Below, piece after piece: positions 42,963-51,927 of a stretch of DNA of 64,000 nt. Each line of letters begins with the position of its first letter. Position 1 is the first letter of the stretch. Below the pieces are notes generated by a model. It saw nothing but the letters and a program-made list of their open reading frames with translations, searched no databases and was not told the origin of the DNA. Source of the DNA: CAZHYV01 sp964537055 (GTDB taxonomy: Bacteria; Myxococcota_A; Polyangia; Palsa-1104; JAEUJZ01); assembly GCA_964537055.1 (NCBI GenBank), contig CAZHYV010000007.1, positions 157,947 to 221,946 of the forward strand, given 5' to 3'. The translations under genes were made by a program, and so were the position numbers.

Positions 42963-44675
42963 ATGTCGATGATGCCGAGCTCCTCTTCAAATTTTCGTTT
43001 TCCTATTGGAGAATCAGACTTCCAGAATCTTCGAAAAAAGGGGTATACCTACGTCGACAAAAGCTTGTTCATTGAAGAAGTTATGGATTCTTCTGCCCTG
43101 GTGCTCCTCTTCCCTCGCCCCAGACGCTTTGGCAAAACCCTCAATCTGTCGATGCTTCGTTACTTCCTCGAAAGATCCTCCGAGGATCGAAGAGATCTGT
43201 TTGCAGGGTTGGACATCCAGCGCTCACAAAGTGCCCAAGCGCACTTCCAGAAATACCCAGTTATTTTTTTGACGCTGAAAGACGCCAAGCAAGATACCTG
43301 GGAAGAGTGCCAGCAAAAGCTTCGGGCGCTCCTTGCAGGTGTCTACCAAGAACATGATTATCTCCTCGATGGAAATCTTCTCTCTGCCCAAGAAAAAGAG
43401 GTCTTTACAGCCGTTCTCAACCAAGAAGGCCCTCTTTCCTATTACGCGGACACTCTTTTTCTCCTTTCCAAGTACCTACACAAGTACCACAACCAAGCTC
43501 CCATCGTCCTTATCGACGAGTACGACAGCCCCCTGCACGCCGCTTTTGACAAAGGCTACTATGCTCCTGCCATTTCCTTCTTCCGCACGTTTCTTTCGGC
43601 CGTGCTTAAAGATAACATGCACCTAGCCAAGGGTGTTTTAACTGGGATTTTGCGTGTGGCGAAGGAAAGCATCTTCTCAGGCCTAAACAACCTGGCCGTG
43701 TTTACGCTGCTTAACACCCCGTTTTCTCGCTGGTTTGGGTTTACCGAAAAAGAGGTGGAAGACCTAGTGTCACGATCGAACCTTTCGCAGATGATGCCAG
43801 AGATTCAGAAATGGTATAACGGTTATCTGTTTGGAAAAACGACCGTCTACAACCCCTGGTCGGTCATTCGTTATCTCGATAATCCTGAGGATGGGCTTTG
43901 TCCTTATTGGGTCTCTACCGCCTCCAATGCGCTCATCAAAAAGTCCCTTTTTGACCGGCGTGGCAGCGCTCATGGGGAAATAGAAATACTACTCCAGGGA
44001 GGATGCATTGAAAAGGCGGTTGAGGAAAATATCGTCATGGACGATGTAGCTCGGCATGATGGGGCCCTGTGGAACTTTCTCTTATTTTCCGGTTATTTGA
44101 GAGTGAAAGAGCTCTCTGTAAAGGAAAGCCGCCGATACGCTCAGCTTTGCATTCCAAATCAAGAGGTTATGATTGATTTTCAAGACATGACCAGGCGCTG
44201 GTTTGCTGAATCACTTAGTTTCAACGAATCAGGGAATCTCTTCTTCCAAAGCCTTATTCGGGGGGATAGCGACTACGTACAGAACCGTTTGCAGGAAATT
44301 CTACTCAACACACTCTCTTATCATGATCTTGCAGCAGAAGTGGCCTATCATACGTTTATCTTAGGAATGCTTGTAAACCTAAATATTGATTACCAAATTT
44401 TATCAAATCGAGAATCTGGGTACGGCCGATATGATGTAAGCATGATCCCTAAAAGAAAAGGGCTCCCTGGAATCTTGATTGAGTTTAAGGTCCTTCGGAA
44501 AAAAGAACCGAGTGAACCAGAGATCGAGAAAGCCTTCAGCGAAGCTTTCAGCCAGATGCATGTAGAGAACTATGCCCACGAGCTTAGGAGCAAACACGTC
44601 TCCCCAATTCTTCTTTACACGATGGTATTTTCAGGGAAACAGGTTTGGGTGAAGCACAGGCTCCTTTCAGAGTAG
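42963..44675 (+). CDS. AAA-ATPase-like protein with PD-(D/E)XK nuclease domain (DUF1703 type)
   Basis: 570 residues. The N-terminal AAA_ATPase-like region (FPIGESDFQNLRKKG, VDKSLFIEEV, LLFPRPRRFGKTLNLSML near residue 55) and the C-terminal PD-(D/E)XK region (GYGRYDVSMIPKRKG, ILIEFKVLRKKEPSE near 500) are the typical pair of this family. It often occurs in many copies in gut and host-associated bacteria and in Chlamydiae-like and delta groups. The ATPase loop is unusual (RRFGKT) but standard for the family. Proteins of this type are suspected mobile or defence-linked, without a proven role. It stands alone after rlmB. Confidence 0.85.
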   Translation: MSMMPSSSSNFRFPIGESDFQNLRKKGYTYVDKSLFIEEVMDSSALVLLFPRPRRFGKTLNLSMLRYFLERSSEDRRDLFAGLDIQRSQSAQAHFQKYPVIFLTLKDAKQDTWEECQQKLRALLAGVYQEHDYLLDGNLLSAQEKEVFTAVLNQEGPLSYYADTLFLLSKYLHKYHNQAPIVLIDEYDSPLHAAFDKGYYAPAISFFRTFLSAVLKDNMHLAKGVLTGILRVAKESIFSGLNNLAVFTLLNTPFSRWFGFTEKEVEDLVSRSNLSQMMPEIQKWYNGYLFGKTTVYNPWSVIRYLDNPEDGLCPYWVSTASNALIKKSLFDRRGSAHGEIEILLQGGCIEKAVEENIVMDDVARHDGALWNFLLFSGYLRVKELSVKESRRYAQLCIPNQEVMIDFQDMTRRWFAESLSFNESGNLFFQSLIRGDSDYVQNRLQEILLNTLSYHDLAAEVAYHTFILGMLVNLNIDYQILSNRESGYGRYDVSMIPKRKGLPGILIEFKVLRKKEPSEPEIEKAFSEAFSQMHVENYAHELRSKHVSPILLYTMVFSGKQVWVKHRLLSE

Positions 44676-44715
44676 CTTTACGCTGAAGGAAAGTTGGATG
44701 AGGTCTTGTCTGGTA

Positions 44716-45648
44716 CTATTTTTTCCCGGTACTATTCAAATCCACGAGTTCTTTCAAAGAACCGAGGCTGCCCATGACGGCATTCGCTTCATACGGCAAA
44801 AACACTACTTTTTGTGCGTTGGTCGCAATTTGGCTAAGCGACTGGAGATACCGCTGGGCAATCAAGTACTGGGCTGGTTTATCCTGGCCAAGCGCTTTGG
44901 TAATGAGCTCGATGGCCTGAGCTTCTGCTTGAGCCACACGCAGCCTTGCTTGGGCTTCACCCTCGGCCGCAAGAATAGCAGATTGCTTTGCCGCTTCCGC
45001 ATTAACGATCTGAGCCTGCTGCTGACCCTCAGCTCGCAAAATGGCGGAAGACTTTTCACCCTCTGCCATGGTTACAAGGGCACGTCGATTCCGTTCTGCA
45101 GACATTTGTTTTTCCATCGTTAGCCGGATCTCTTGGGGGGTATTGATGTTTTTAAGCTCAACCCGCATGATTTTCACACCCCAAGCATTTGTCGCTGAAT
45201 CTAAGGCTGCTCGAAGTTGATTGTTAATCGTGTCTCGAGAAGTCAAGGTATGATCGAGGTCAAGGGCTCCAATGACGTTTCGTAGCGCCGATAACGTAAG
45301 TTGGTCAATACCCCAACGAAGGTTTTGCACCTCATACGTGGCTTGGACGGGATTTACCACCATATAATAGATAACAGCGTCAACCTCCATGGTAACGTTG
45401 TCCCTGGTAATCACGGGTTGTGGTTCAATTTGGGTAATCTGCTCTCTAAGGTCAATTGTCGTGCGGATTCCATCGATGAATGGAATGATAATGTTCAAAC
45501 CTGCATTTGCAGCATGATGGAATTTTCCAAGCCTCTCTACGATCATCACCTGCTTCTGAGGGACAATCCGTACCGCCTTAAATAAAAGGACCAGCACAAA
45601 AAGGACAAAGATTCCTGCAATAATAATTAATTCTATGGGCATATCCAA
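44716..45648 (-). CDS. SPFH/band-7 membrane protein (stomatin-like)
   Basis: 310 residues: one N-terminal membrane segment (LIIIAGIFVLFVLVLLFKAV), then a band-7 domain (VPQKQVMIVERLGKFHHA, AGLNIIIPFID) and a long alanine/glutamate-rich coiled coil at about 195-270 (AEGEKSSAILRAEGQQQAQ). This is the QmcA/paraslipin subtype, which assembles in membrane microdomains and is often linked with NfeD. The NfeD gene lies directly upstream (22 bases), so both probably act together in membrane quality control. Confidence 0.93.
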   Translation of the reverse strand: MDMPIELIIIAGIFVLFVLVLLFKAVRIVPQKQVMIVERLGKFHHAANAGLNIIIPFIDGIRTTIDLREQITQIEPQPVITRDNVTMEVDAVIYYMVVNPVQATYEVQNLRWGIDQLTLSALRNVIGALDLDHTLTSRDTINNQLRAALDSATNAWGVKIMRVELKNINTPQEIRLTMEKQMSAERNRRALVTMAEGEKSSAILRAEGQQQAQIVNAEAAKQSAILAAEGEAQARLRVAQAEAQAIELITKALGQDKPAQYLIAQRYLQSLSQIATNAQKVVFLPYEANAVMGSLGSLKELVDLNSTGKK

Positions 45649-45670
45649 GTCTCCTTTACTACGTTCTTCA

Positions 45671-46105
45671 TTACGATTCTATTTGAGACACTGTTAGTAC
45701 AATTCCTTCCGAACCATCAATAATTACTTCTGTCCCTACCGGAATAGGATCTCCACTCCTGGCAGCCCAGTCTTCTCCATGAACAAGCACCCGTCCTGTC
45801 GCCCGGATGGGGTCTATCGATTCTGTCACCAATCCTTTTAATCCAATCAGCCTATCTACACGATTTAATGGTGTACTGGCGGAACCAAACTTTTTATTCA
45901 AGCGAGGTCTTAGAAAAATCAAACAGAGGATCAGCACCACCCCAAAAAAGATAATCTGGAAGAGCCAGTGCGCTCCAAAGAGCGAGCTGACCATTGTCAC
46001 AAGAGAGGCACCGCTTACAAAAATAAGCCCAAACGTGGGAGACAAAATTTCAGCAATCGCAGTAATAAACGTAATAATTAACCAAACAATCCATAATGAA
46101 GGCAT
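45671..46105 (-). CDS. NfeD family membrane protein
   Basis: 144 residues. Two or three N-terminal membrane spans (LWIVWLIITFITAIAEIL, LTFGLIFVSG-type region, LFQIIFFGVVLILCLIFL) and a C-terminal OB-fold (LIGLKGLVTESIDPIRATG, GEDWAARSGDPIPVGTEVIID), the small NfeD form. It is the first gene of the pair with the SPFH protein. Confidence 0.92.
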   Translation of the reverse strand: MPSLWIVWLIITFITAIAEILSPTFGLIFVSGASLVTMVSSLFGAHWLFQIIFFGVVLILCLIFLRPRLNKKFGSASTPLNRVDRLIGLKGLVTESIDPIRATGRVLVHGEDWAARSGDPIPVGTEVIIDGSEGIVLTVSQIES

Positions 46106-46201
46106 GTAGGGAAGAATACTCTATCTGTTTTGATTTGGCAAGTCGGGTTTATTTTGCATAGATGGGAACTTGGTTTTCCTCAAAGGTTGGATCAAAAATG
46201 T

Positions 46202-46229
46202 TTGACAGTCTCTTTCAATTCTCTATCGT
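46202..46229 (+). promoter_or_regulatory. Candidate promoter for the DUF2690-like gene
   Basis: TTGACA at 46202-46207 with TATCGT at 46224-46229 (16-base spacer), just upstream of the strong GGAGGT ribosome-binding site. The -10 matches four of six bases. Confidence 0.35.
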
Positions 46230-46246
46230 AGGATTGGAGGTAAGTT

Positions 46247-46714
46247 ATGAATATAAATCAGAAATTTTTACTCTGTTCCCTTTTGACGACAGGTCTGGCC
46301 TTAGGGACCCTTGCCGCTTCTAGCCCAAGCTGGGCTCTTTGCAAAGGTTTTGGCTGTGAGGGCCTTGACCCGCAGGTTCAAGGCTGTACTAAAGATGCGA
46401 TGCTCCTAGACCATTTCGCTCTACCTAACCTTGAAACGGGGATCCCTGCTGCCACAGTGGTACTCTATTTTTCATCAGCCTGTGATGCCAAATGGGCCAC
46501 TTTAGACACTACTGGAAGAGCTCAAAACCGTCTCTCAGTGACCCTGGAGACAGACGATGGCGGTGTCCTTTGGGGCAAAGCAGGACGGGCGGATGCAAGC
46601 AACCAATACCGATTGGTTACTCCTATGACTCGCGGCATGGACCAGGTCATGGCCTGTGGAAATGGTCTGGCCAGTACCCCAGCTTTAAGCTGGGGCTGCA
46701 CAGCTTTGCACTAA
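46247..46714 (+). CDS. Secreted DUF2690-like protein
   Basis: 155 residues with a signal peptide (LLTTGLALGTLAASSPSWA) and an excellent Shine-Dalgarno site (GGAGGT). The mature part (CKGFGCEGLDPQVQGCTKDA, VLYFSSACDAKWATL, GNGLASTPALSWGCTALH) fits the DUF2690 pattern of cysteine-rich exported proteins that are mainly known in Actinobacteria. Six cysteines probably form disulfides. Role unknown. The gene is alone, between NfeD and a gene-poor stretch. Confidence 0.7.
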   Translation: MNINQKFLLCSLLTTGLALGTLAASSPSWALCKGFGCEGLDPQVQGCTKDAMLLDHFALPNLETGIPAATVVLYFSSACDAKWATLDTTGRAQNRLSVTLETDDGGVLWGKAGRADASNQYRLVTPMTRGMDQVMACGNGLASTPALSWGCTALH

Positions 46715-47093
46715 ACCGAATTTGATAATATTCCCATCCCAACTATCGCTTGAAATCGCATCATGCATTACTTGGCCTTGGCAGGCGCCGATGCCCTTAC
46801 CAATGCAACCTTTAGGGATAGTCCCATCGACTCTTCTACCCCTCCTAAGCATCCGCAAAGATGGTCGTGCTACCCCCAAAGAAGTGCCTTCTGGCAAGGG
46901 ATGGGCCGGGGGCGACTTAAAAGCAACCCCACCTATTGTGACCTCTATCCTAACGGGAAGAAACGTTGCTGCTATGATATGCGAAGAAGAATTTGGGGCG
47001 CGGTTTCGGATGCTGGCTCCACCCAAATTTGACCTCTGGATTACGAAGTACGGCTCTTGTGGCCTTAGCAGGAAAGGAAGAAGGACGAGGAAG
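46715..47093. other. Region without a clear gene
   Basis: Several overlapping frames exist on both strands (for example 113 residues on the minus strand, 130 and 89 on the plus strand), but none has a ribosome-binding site, family motif or plausible composition. A string MICEEEFG on the plus strand faintly recalls nitrilase-type sequences, too weak to call. I see decayed coding sequence at most. Confidence 0.4.
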
Positions 47094-47822
47094 TTATTTT
47101 TCCACTTCGTATGAAACTCGAAGCGTAGAGCCTTCAGGCTTTATTTTTCGAATCGTCATTCTACGAATCTCTCCCAACTGGCCCACATGGGTTCCTCCAC
47201 AAGGAACTCCAAAGTCTCCGTACATCACCACCCGGGCAGGTTTTCCTTCAGGGAGATACTCGGGAACAAAATGACATACCTTTGCCATTTGCTCTTTCTC
47301 CATAAAGTGCACGATGGTCTTTCGGTTCTCTTCAATGAAACGATTGCACCATGGTTCGATCTCATTTTTGAGCCTTTCCTTATCTGCCCCCTCTAACCTA
47401 CCTTCGTATTCAATATACGGCCCTTGGGGAAAGTGATATCCCTTTCCTGGAACCCAGGACAAGTGGAGTGCATGAACCGCCATGTCAACCACGTGGCCTG
47501 CAGAGTGAATTCGGCTATGAAGCGTACGCCGATCCTTGTCCACCGTACACTGAACGATTTCTCCTGGCGAAAACGTTCCTAATACGATCGTACCAATATG
47601 TTTCACCATCCCGTCCACAAAGCGCACTTCTTCGACCGAAAAGCGTCCCAAAGGTCCGACAATCGTCCCCTGGTCGTAAGGTTGTCCTCCTCCTTGGGGA
47701 TAGAAGACTGTTTGATCCAAAATAATGATCGATTTGCCTGCATCCTGGAGCAGATTGACCACTTTAGCCTGGAGAGTCAAAAGATTCATATCTTCTAGAT
47801 ATACTAAGTTTGTAGAGTCCAA
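47094..47822 (-). CDS. Alanyl-tRNA editing protein (AlaX type)
   Basis: 242 residues, a free-standing homologue of the AlaRS editing domain. The zinc-type motif HSRIHSAGHVVDMAV near residue 105 replaces the AlaRS HTATHLL, and VPCGGTHVGQLGEI near 215 gives the CxxxH part. It hydrolyses mischarged Ser- or Gly-tRNA-Ala. It follows ribF by only two bases and is probably co-transcribed, an association with no known logic. Confidence 0.88.
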   Translation of the reverse strand: MDSTNLVYLEDMNLLTLQAKVVNLLQDAGKSIIILDQTVFYPQGGGQPYDQGTIVGPLGRFSVEEVRFVDGMVKHIGTIVLGTFSPGEIVQCTVDKDRRTLHSRIHSAGHVVDMAVHALHLSWVPGKGYHFPQGPYIEYEGRLEGADKERLKNEIEPWCNRFIEENRKTIVHFMEKEQMAKVCHFVPEYLPEGKPARVVMYGDFGVPCGGTHVGQLGEIRRMTIRKIKPEGSTLRVSYEVEK

Positions 47823-47824
47823 TG

Positions 47825-48838
47825 TTATACTTCCTTCCTAAGAGCATCACAGCAATCCTCGCTGTCGCGCAAACGTTCCAGCACCTGCAGCCGTAGTTGC
47901 TGGCCATACAAGGGAAGCGCATCCTCCTTAGAGGATACATTTACCTCCGCCTCAAGACTTGATTCCATCCTGGGACGCAACAAAGTTACGATCTTGCTGC
48001 TTGTAAATGTAGGATCGCTCCTAATATGTAAAACTGTAGGATAAGTGGCAATGATATTAAGATCTTGCAAAACTTCAACTTTTGCCATGTAAACTCCGGC
48101 TTTTGGCAAAAGCTCATTTTCTCCAAGAACACGGATGGGTTTTCTTCGTAACATGCTCTCCTGCATTTCTGAGGCATGTTGCTGACCTCCTTTCTTCTTC
48201 TGCCCTTCATTCTTCAGTACTTCCTCCTCTAGCCCCTTCCCTTCTAGCTCGAAGGGTCTTCCTAATATCTTCCTGGCCTCTTCCACCTGACCAAGGGTTA
48301 CCTTCGCCCGCACAATTGTAGAGGAGCATCGGATTTTTTCCTCGGGCGTTTCTCCCTGAACCCAAACAGGTTCTACCGCTTCTACTTTGACCCCACATGG
48401 TGAGAGAAGGGCCGTAAGGGCTTCTACGGTGCCCTTTTGCTGATGTCCGAATCGAAAGTTCGTCCCTACCAAAACAAAATCTGCGCCCAGCCCTTTCCTT
48501 AACACCTCCTTGGCGAAAGACTCAGGAGATTGCTTGGCGAAAGAAACATCAAACGGTTGCTCAATAAGAGTATCGATTCCGCATTGTGCTATCAGTTCTC
48601 GTTTTCGGACTCTATTTGTAATACGTAAAACCTTCTTTTCAGGACATAGGACAGAAATAGGATGAGGCTCAAAGGTAAGAACGACAGAGGTTCCGAGATG
48701 TTTCCGTGCCCAGCTTACCACTTGACAGAGCAACATTTGATGGCCTAAGTGGATTCCATCGAAATTCCCTATCGTTACAACGAAGGGGCCTTCCCTCAGA
48801 GAAGGATTGAACTGGCTGTAGTGAGAAAGAATCTCCAT
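47825..48838 (-). CDS. ribF: RibF-like FAD synthetase with degenerate riboflavin-kinase half
   Basis: 337 residues. The N-terminal nucleotidyltransferase half is intact: VTIGNFDGIHLGHQ (24-34), VLVGTNFRFGHQQKG near 122, and the CSSTIVR motif at 171-177, so FMN adenylylation looks possible. The C-terminal half starts normally with ILGRPFELEG but then has a lysine/glutamate/glutamine-rich stretch (about 201-232) instead of the GRxLGFPTAN-type flavokinase motif, and resumes at LPKAGVYMAKVEV. The later PT-F motif is weak (RSDPTFTSS). Riboflavin kinase activity is therefore doubtful. The gene is followed by alaX after two bases. Confidence 0.85.
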   Translation of the reverse strand: MEILSHYSQFNPSLREGPFVVTIGNFDGIHLGHQMLLCQVVSWARKHLGTSVVLTFEPHPISVLCPEKKVLRITNRVRKRELIAQCGIDTLIEQPFDVSFAKQSPESFAKEVLRKGLGADFVLVGTNFRFGHQQKGTVEALTALLSPCGVKVEAVEPVWVQGETPEEKIRCSSTIVRAKVTLGQVEEARKILGRPFELEGKGLEEEVLKNEGQKKKGGQQHASEMQESMLRRKPIRVLGENELLPKAGVYMAKVEVLQDLNIIATYPTVLHIRSDPTFTSSKIVTLLRPRMESSLEAEVNVSSKEDALPLYGQQLRLQVLERLRDSEDCCDALRKEV

Positions 48839-49012
48839 CGTGGATCACCATAACATAATGAATCAGTGAGAGAATAGGAAACCTGCAAAGCCATAAGACA
48901 AAAGCAGAAAGACGGAGTGAGTCTTCCTGTGAAACTTTCTGTGCATGATAGAAAATTTGGTTTCTTGGATGTTTGCAACTACCCTTAGTACCCATCAGAG
49001 CGAGGAATATTT

Positions 49013-50410
49013 ATGTTTCATACACACAGGCCCGAAACCAGAATCCATTTTGTCGGAATTGGTGGCATCGGAATGTCAGGAATTGCAGAAATCTTGATCA
49101 ACCTTGGCTATCCTGTTTCGGGGTCAGACCTAAAAGAATCAGATTCAACGAAAAGACTGTCCTCATTAGGAGCCACTATCCGTCTGGGACATGCAAAAGA
49201 GCACCTGGATCTTCTTGAAGGGCTAGCCAACGTCGTTGTGATCTCAAGCGCGGTGAAGCCTGAAAATCCTGAAGTTGCTGAAGCAAAGCGGAGAGGAATC
49301 CCAGTCATTCCAAGGGCCGAGATGCTGGCCGAGCTAATGCGGCTTAAATTTGGGATTGCGATTGCTGGCTCTCATGGAAAAACAACGACAACCTCCCTGA
49401 TTGCGACAGTCCTCCATCATGCAGGGCTTGATCCAACGGCCGTGATTGGAGGCAAGTTGCCCCAGCTGGGCTCGAATGCAAAGCTGGGCCGATCAAAATA
49501 CCTCGTTGCTGAAGCAGATGAATCGGATGGCTCTTTCCTGCATTTAAGCCCGACGGTCGCTGTTGTTACGAATATTGATCCTGAGCATCTGGATCATTAT
49601 GGGAATTTAGAAACCCTAAAAGAAACCTTTGTCCAGTTTATCAACAAAGTTCCCTTCTATGGATTGGCCGTCCTCTGTCTTGACCACGAAAATGTTCAGG
49701 AGTTACTTCCCCAGGTACAAAAACGATATGTGACCTACGGGCTTACCCCTTTAGCCGAGTATCGAGCAACAGATGTCATATTTACAGAGCTTCATAGCAA
49801 ATTTCGGGTATGGCATAAGGAAACTTGTCTCGGAGAAGTAGACCTTCCGATTCCGGGAATGCACAATGTTCTTAATGCCCTTGCCGTATGGGCAGTTTGT
49901 GATTTCTTGCACGTTCCTTTTTCACATTATAAGCAAGCCTTGGCCTCTTTCCAAGGGGTTGGAAGACGGTTCACAGTTCGAGGACAGGTAAAATCAATCA
50001 TGGTGGTGGATGATTATGGGCATCATCCTGCAGAAATTAGGGCAACCCTGTCAGGGGCCAGAGCCGGGTTTCCTGACAGAAGGCTCATCGCCATTTTCCA
50101 GCCCCATCGTTACAGCCGCACCCAGGCGCTGTTCACAGAATTTGCACGTGCTTTTAACGAAGCCAACATGGTTGTGGTTACCGATATTTATCCTGCTGGA
50201 GAAACCCCTATCCCCAAGATCACAGGAAAGCTCTTGGCCGAGCTCATCCATGATTATGGACACCGGGATGTGCAGTATATCGGAAAGCGGAGTGAAGTGG
50301 CAAAGGCCCTTGCCTCCTCGTTAAAATCTAACGATCTTGTCATTACCCTGGGGGCAGGCGACATCTGGCAAACAGGCGAGGAAGTCCTAGAGTTCTTAAG
50401 AAAATCATGA
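49013..50410 (+). CDS. murC: UDP-N-acetylmuramate-L-alanine ligase
   Basis: MurC adds L-alanine to UDP-MurNAc in peptidoglycan synthesis. 465 residues. The Rossmann loop is [18 protein letters not shown], the ATP loop [18 protein letters not shown] near 116, followed by [12 protein letters not shown] and [14 protein letters not shown] (Mur ligase signature), and [14 protein letters not shown] and [12 protein letters not shown] in the C-terminal domain. A ribosome-binding site GAGCGAGG lies about ten bases upstream. The other mur/fts genes are absent, so the usual dcw cluster is split; the kinase gene follows with a 12-base gap. Confidence 0.97.
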   Translation: MFHTHRPETRIHFVGIGGIGMSGIAEILINLGYPVSGSDLKESDSTKRLSSLGATIRLGHAKEHLDLLEGLANVVVISSAVKPENPEVAEAKRRGIPVIPRAEMLAELMRLKFGIAIAGSHGKTTTTSLIATVLHHAGLDPTAVIGGKLPQLGSNAKLGRSKYLVAEADESDGSFLHLSPTVAVVTNIDPEHLDHYGNLETLKETFVQFINKVPFYGLAVLCLDHENVQELLPQVQKRYVTYGLTPLAEYRATDVIFTELHSKFRVWHKETCLGEVDLPIPGMHNVLNALAVWAVCDFLHVPFSHYKQALASFQGVGRRFTVRGQVKSIMVVDDYGHHPAEIRATLSGARAGFPDRRLIAIFQPHRYSRTQALFTEFARAFNEANMVVVTDIYPAGETPIPKITGKLLAELIHDYGHRDVQYIGKRSEVAKALASSLKSNDLVITLGAGDIWQTGEEVLEFLRKS

Positions 50411-50422
50411 TACGATGTTCGC

Positions 50423-51865
50423 GTGAGTGCACATTCCTCAGACCCTACACAAGACCTTCCATTTGGGCCAAGATGGGAAGGCTTACAAACTTCTTCCAAC
50501 GAGCCCATTCCAACGCCATCTGAGGAACAGGGGTCTTTCCATTCTTCTTTCCCTGAATGTCTTCTTCCTCCGATAGATCCTATGGCACAAGCGATTGAAC
50601 TGACCCATCGCATGCGAGATATTGAGCTTCTTTACCAAATGGAAAGGGAAGCCTCTGCAGCCCAAGATTTGAACGAACTTCTCGAAGGACTTTCTCGGCG
50701 TGCGGTACAACTTTTATCGGGAGAAGCAGGAATGATTGGACTTGTCCGCAAGGATGGAGATCTAGATCTCACATTCTTCCATCAACCCCCCATTCCTTTT
50801 GAGCAAACCGCTCTTCCTCCGGTTGAGATTAAGCATACAGTTCTTCCTCAAGGGCACGGCCTTTTGCCTTGGGTGGTCAACCATAATCTCCCCTTAAGAA
50901 TTAATGATACAACGAAGGATCCCAGGGTCTCGGGCCGCGGTGCGAAACTTCTTGGACTACCTATGCGCCAAACCGTGATGGCTCCTTTGCACTACATTGA
51001 AATTAGCGAAGAAGAGGAATCCCAAGAACAGGTGCTGGGCGTCATCGCTGTGATTAATAAAGTTGGTGCGCGCACAGGAACCGGCTTTGACCAAGTTGAC
51101 TCGGAGCTTCTTACACTGATTGCCGGTCATGCAGCCCGGGCCATTGTTCTTTCGAAAGCAAAAATGGCCAAGATCCAGCAGAATCATCTTTCCTCAATTG
51201 GAGGAATGCTCGCAGGTCTGATGCACGACCTACGTACTCCCCTTACTGTTATCTCAGGATACTCTCAGCTGCTAAGCACCTCAGAGGACGCAAAAGAGCG
51301 CACTTTTTACAACGAACAAATCCGACGTCAGTGTGGTCTAGTAGAATCGATGATTCATGATGTCCTCTCTTTCGCAAAAGGCGAGTCCCACCTCCTCGTA
51401 CGCCGTGTCTTTTTGGACCGGTTCCTAGAAGAGGCAAAAGCTTATCTTCCTAAGCAAATTGCCCCAGTTACGTTGGAAGTAGACGCTCGTTTTATGGGAA
51501 CGGCGTGGTTTGATGAACATAAACTCATGCGGGTCATCCAAAACTTGGCAAAAAATGCGGCCCAAGCCATGCCCCAGGGAGGCTATTTCCGCATCGAAAC
51601 CGACATTATCAAGCGAGAAGGAAATCAAGAAGATATTCTCTTTGTGTTCTCGGACAATGGTCCTGGAATTCCCGAAGAAATTCATCGCCGGATGTTTGAG
51701 CCCTTTGCTTCCCAAAAACAAGGAGGAACAGGCCTTGGCCTTCCCATTGTGAAAAAGATCATTGAGGATCATGGAGGAACAATCCAAGTCGAAACAAAAC
51801 CGAAAGAAGGAACGACATTCTCTATTACCATTCCTCGAACTGCGTCTTCACAAAAATCAGTGTAA
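50423..51865 (+). CDS. GAF-domain sensor histidine kinase
   Basis: 480 residues without membrane spans, so a soluble kinase. Residues about 70-250 form a GAF-type sensor (LLYQMEREASAAQDLNELL, then the QVDSELLTLIAGHAARAI helix). The dimerization H-box is LMHDLRTPLTVISGYSQLL near residue 268 (the phosphorylated histidine), followed by N-box LAKNAAQAMPQGG, G1 FSDNGPGIPEEI and G2 GTGLGLPIVKKI. A GTG start is used. No response regulator is adjacent; it may share a transcript with murC, 12 bases away. Confidence 0.9.
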   Translation: MSAHSSDPTQDLPFGPRWEGLQTSSNEPIPTPSEEQGSFHSSFPECLLPPIDPMAQAIELTHRMRDIELLYQMEREASAAQDLNELLEGLSRRAVQLLSGEAGMIGLVRKDGDLDLTFFHQPPIPFEQTALPPVEIKHTVLPQGHGLLPWVVNHNLPLRINDTTKDPRVSGRGAKLLGLPMRQTVMAPLHYIEISEEEESQEQVLGVIAVINKVGARTGTGFDQVDSELLTLIAGHAARAIVLSKAKMAKIQQNHLSSIGGMLAGLMHDLRTPLTVISGYSQLLSTSEDAKERTFYNEQIRRQCGLVESMIHDVLSFAKGESHLLVRRVFLDRFLEEAKAYLPKQIAPVTLEVDARFMGTAWFDEHKLMRVIQNLAKNAAQAMPQGGYFRIETDIIKREGNQEDILFVFSDNGPGIPEEIHRRMFEPFASQKQGGTGLGLPIVKKIIEDHGGTIQVETKPKEGTTFSITIPRTASSQKSV

Positions 51866-51927
51866 ACGTAGGCTTTGGCTTTGTAGAACTAGTTGAAAAT
51901 ATAAAAACCTGTAGTAGACTTCCTTAC

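Noticed and set aside
46685..47114. Three overlapping frames after the DUF2690-like gene
   Set aside because: No ribosome-binding site, no family motif and mutual overlap; the faint nitrilase-like string MICEEEFG is not enough for a pseudogene call.
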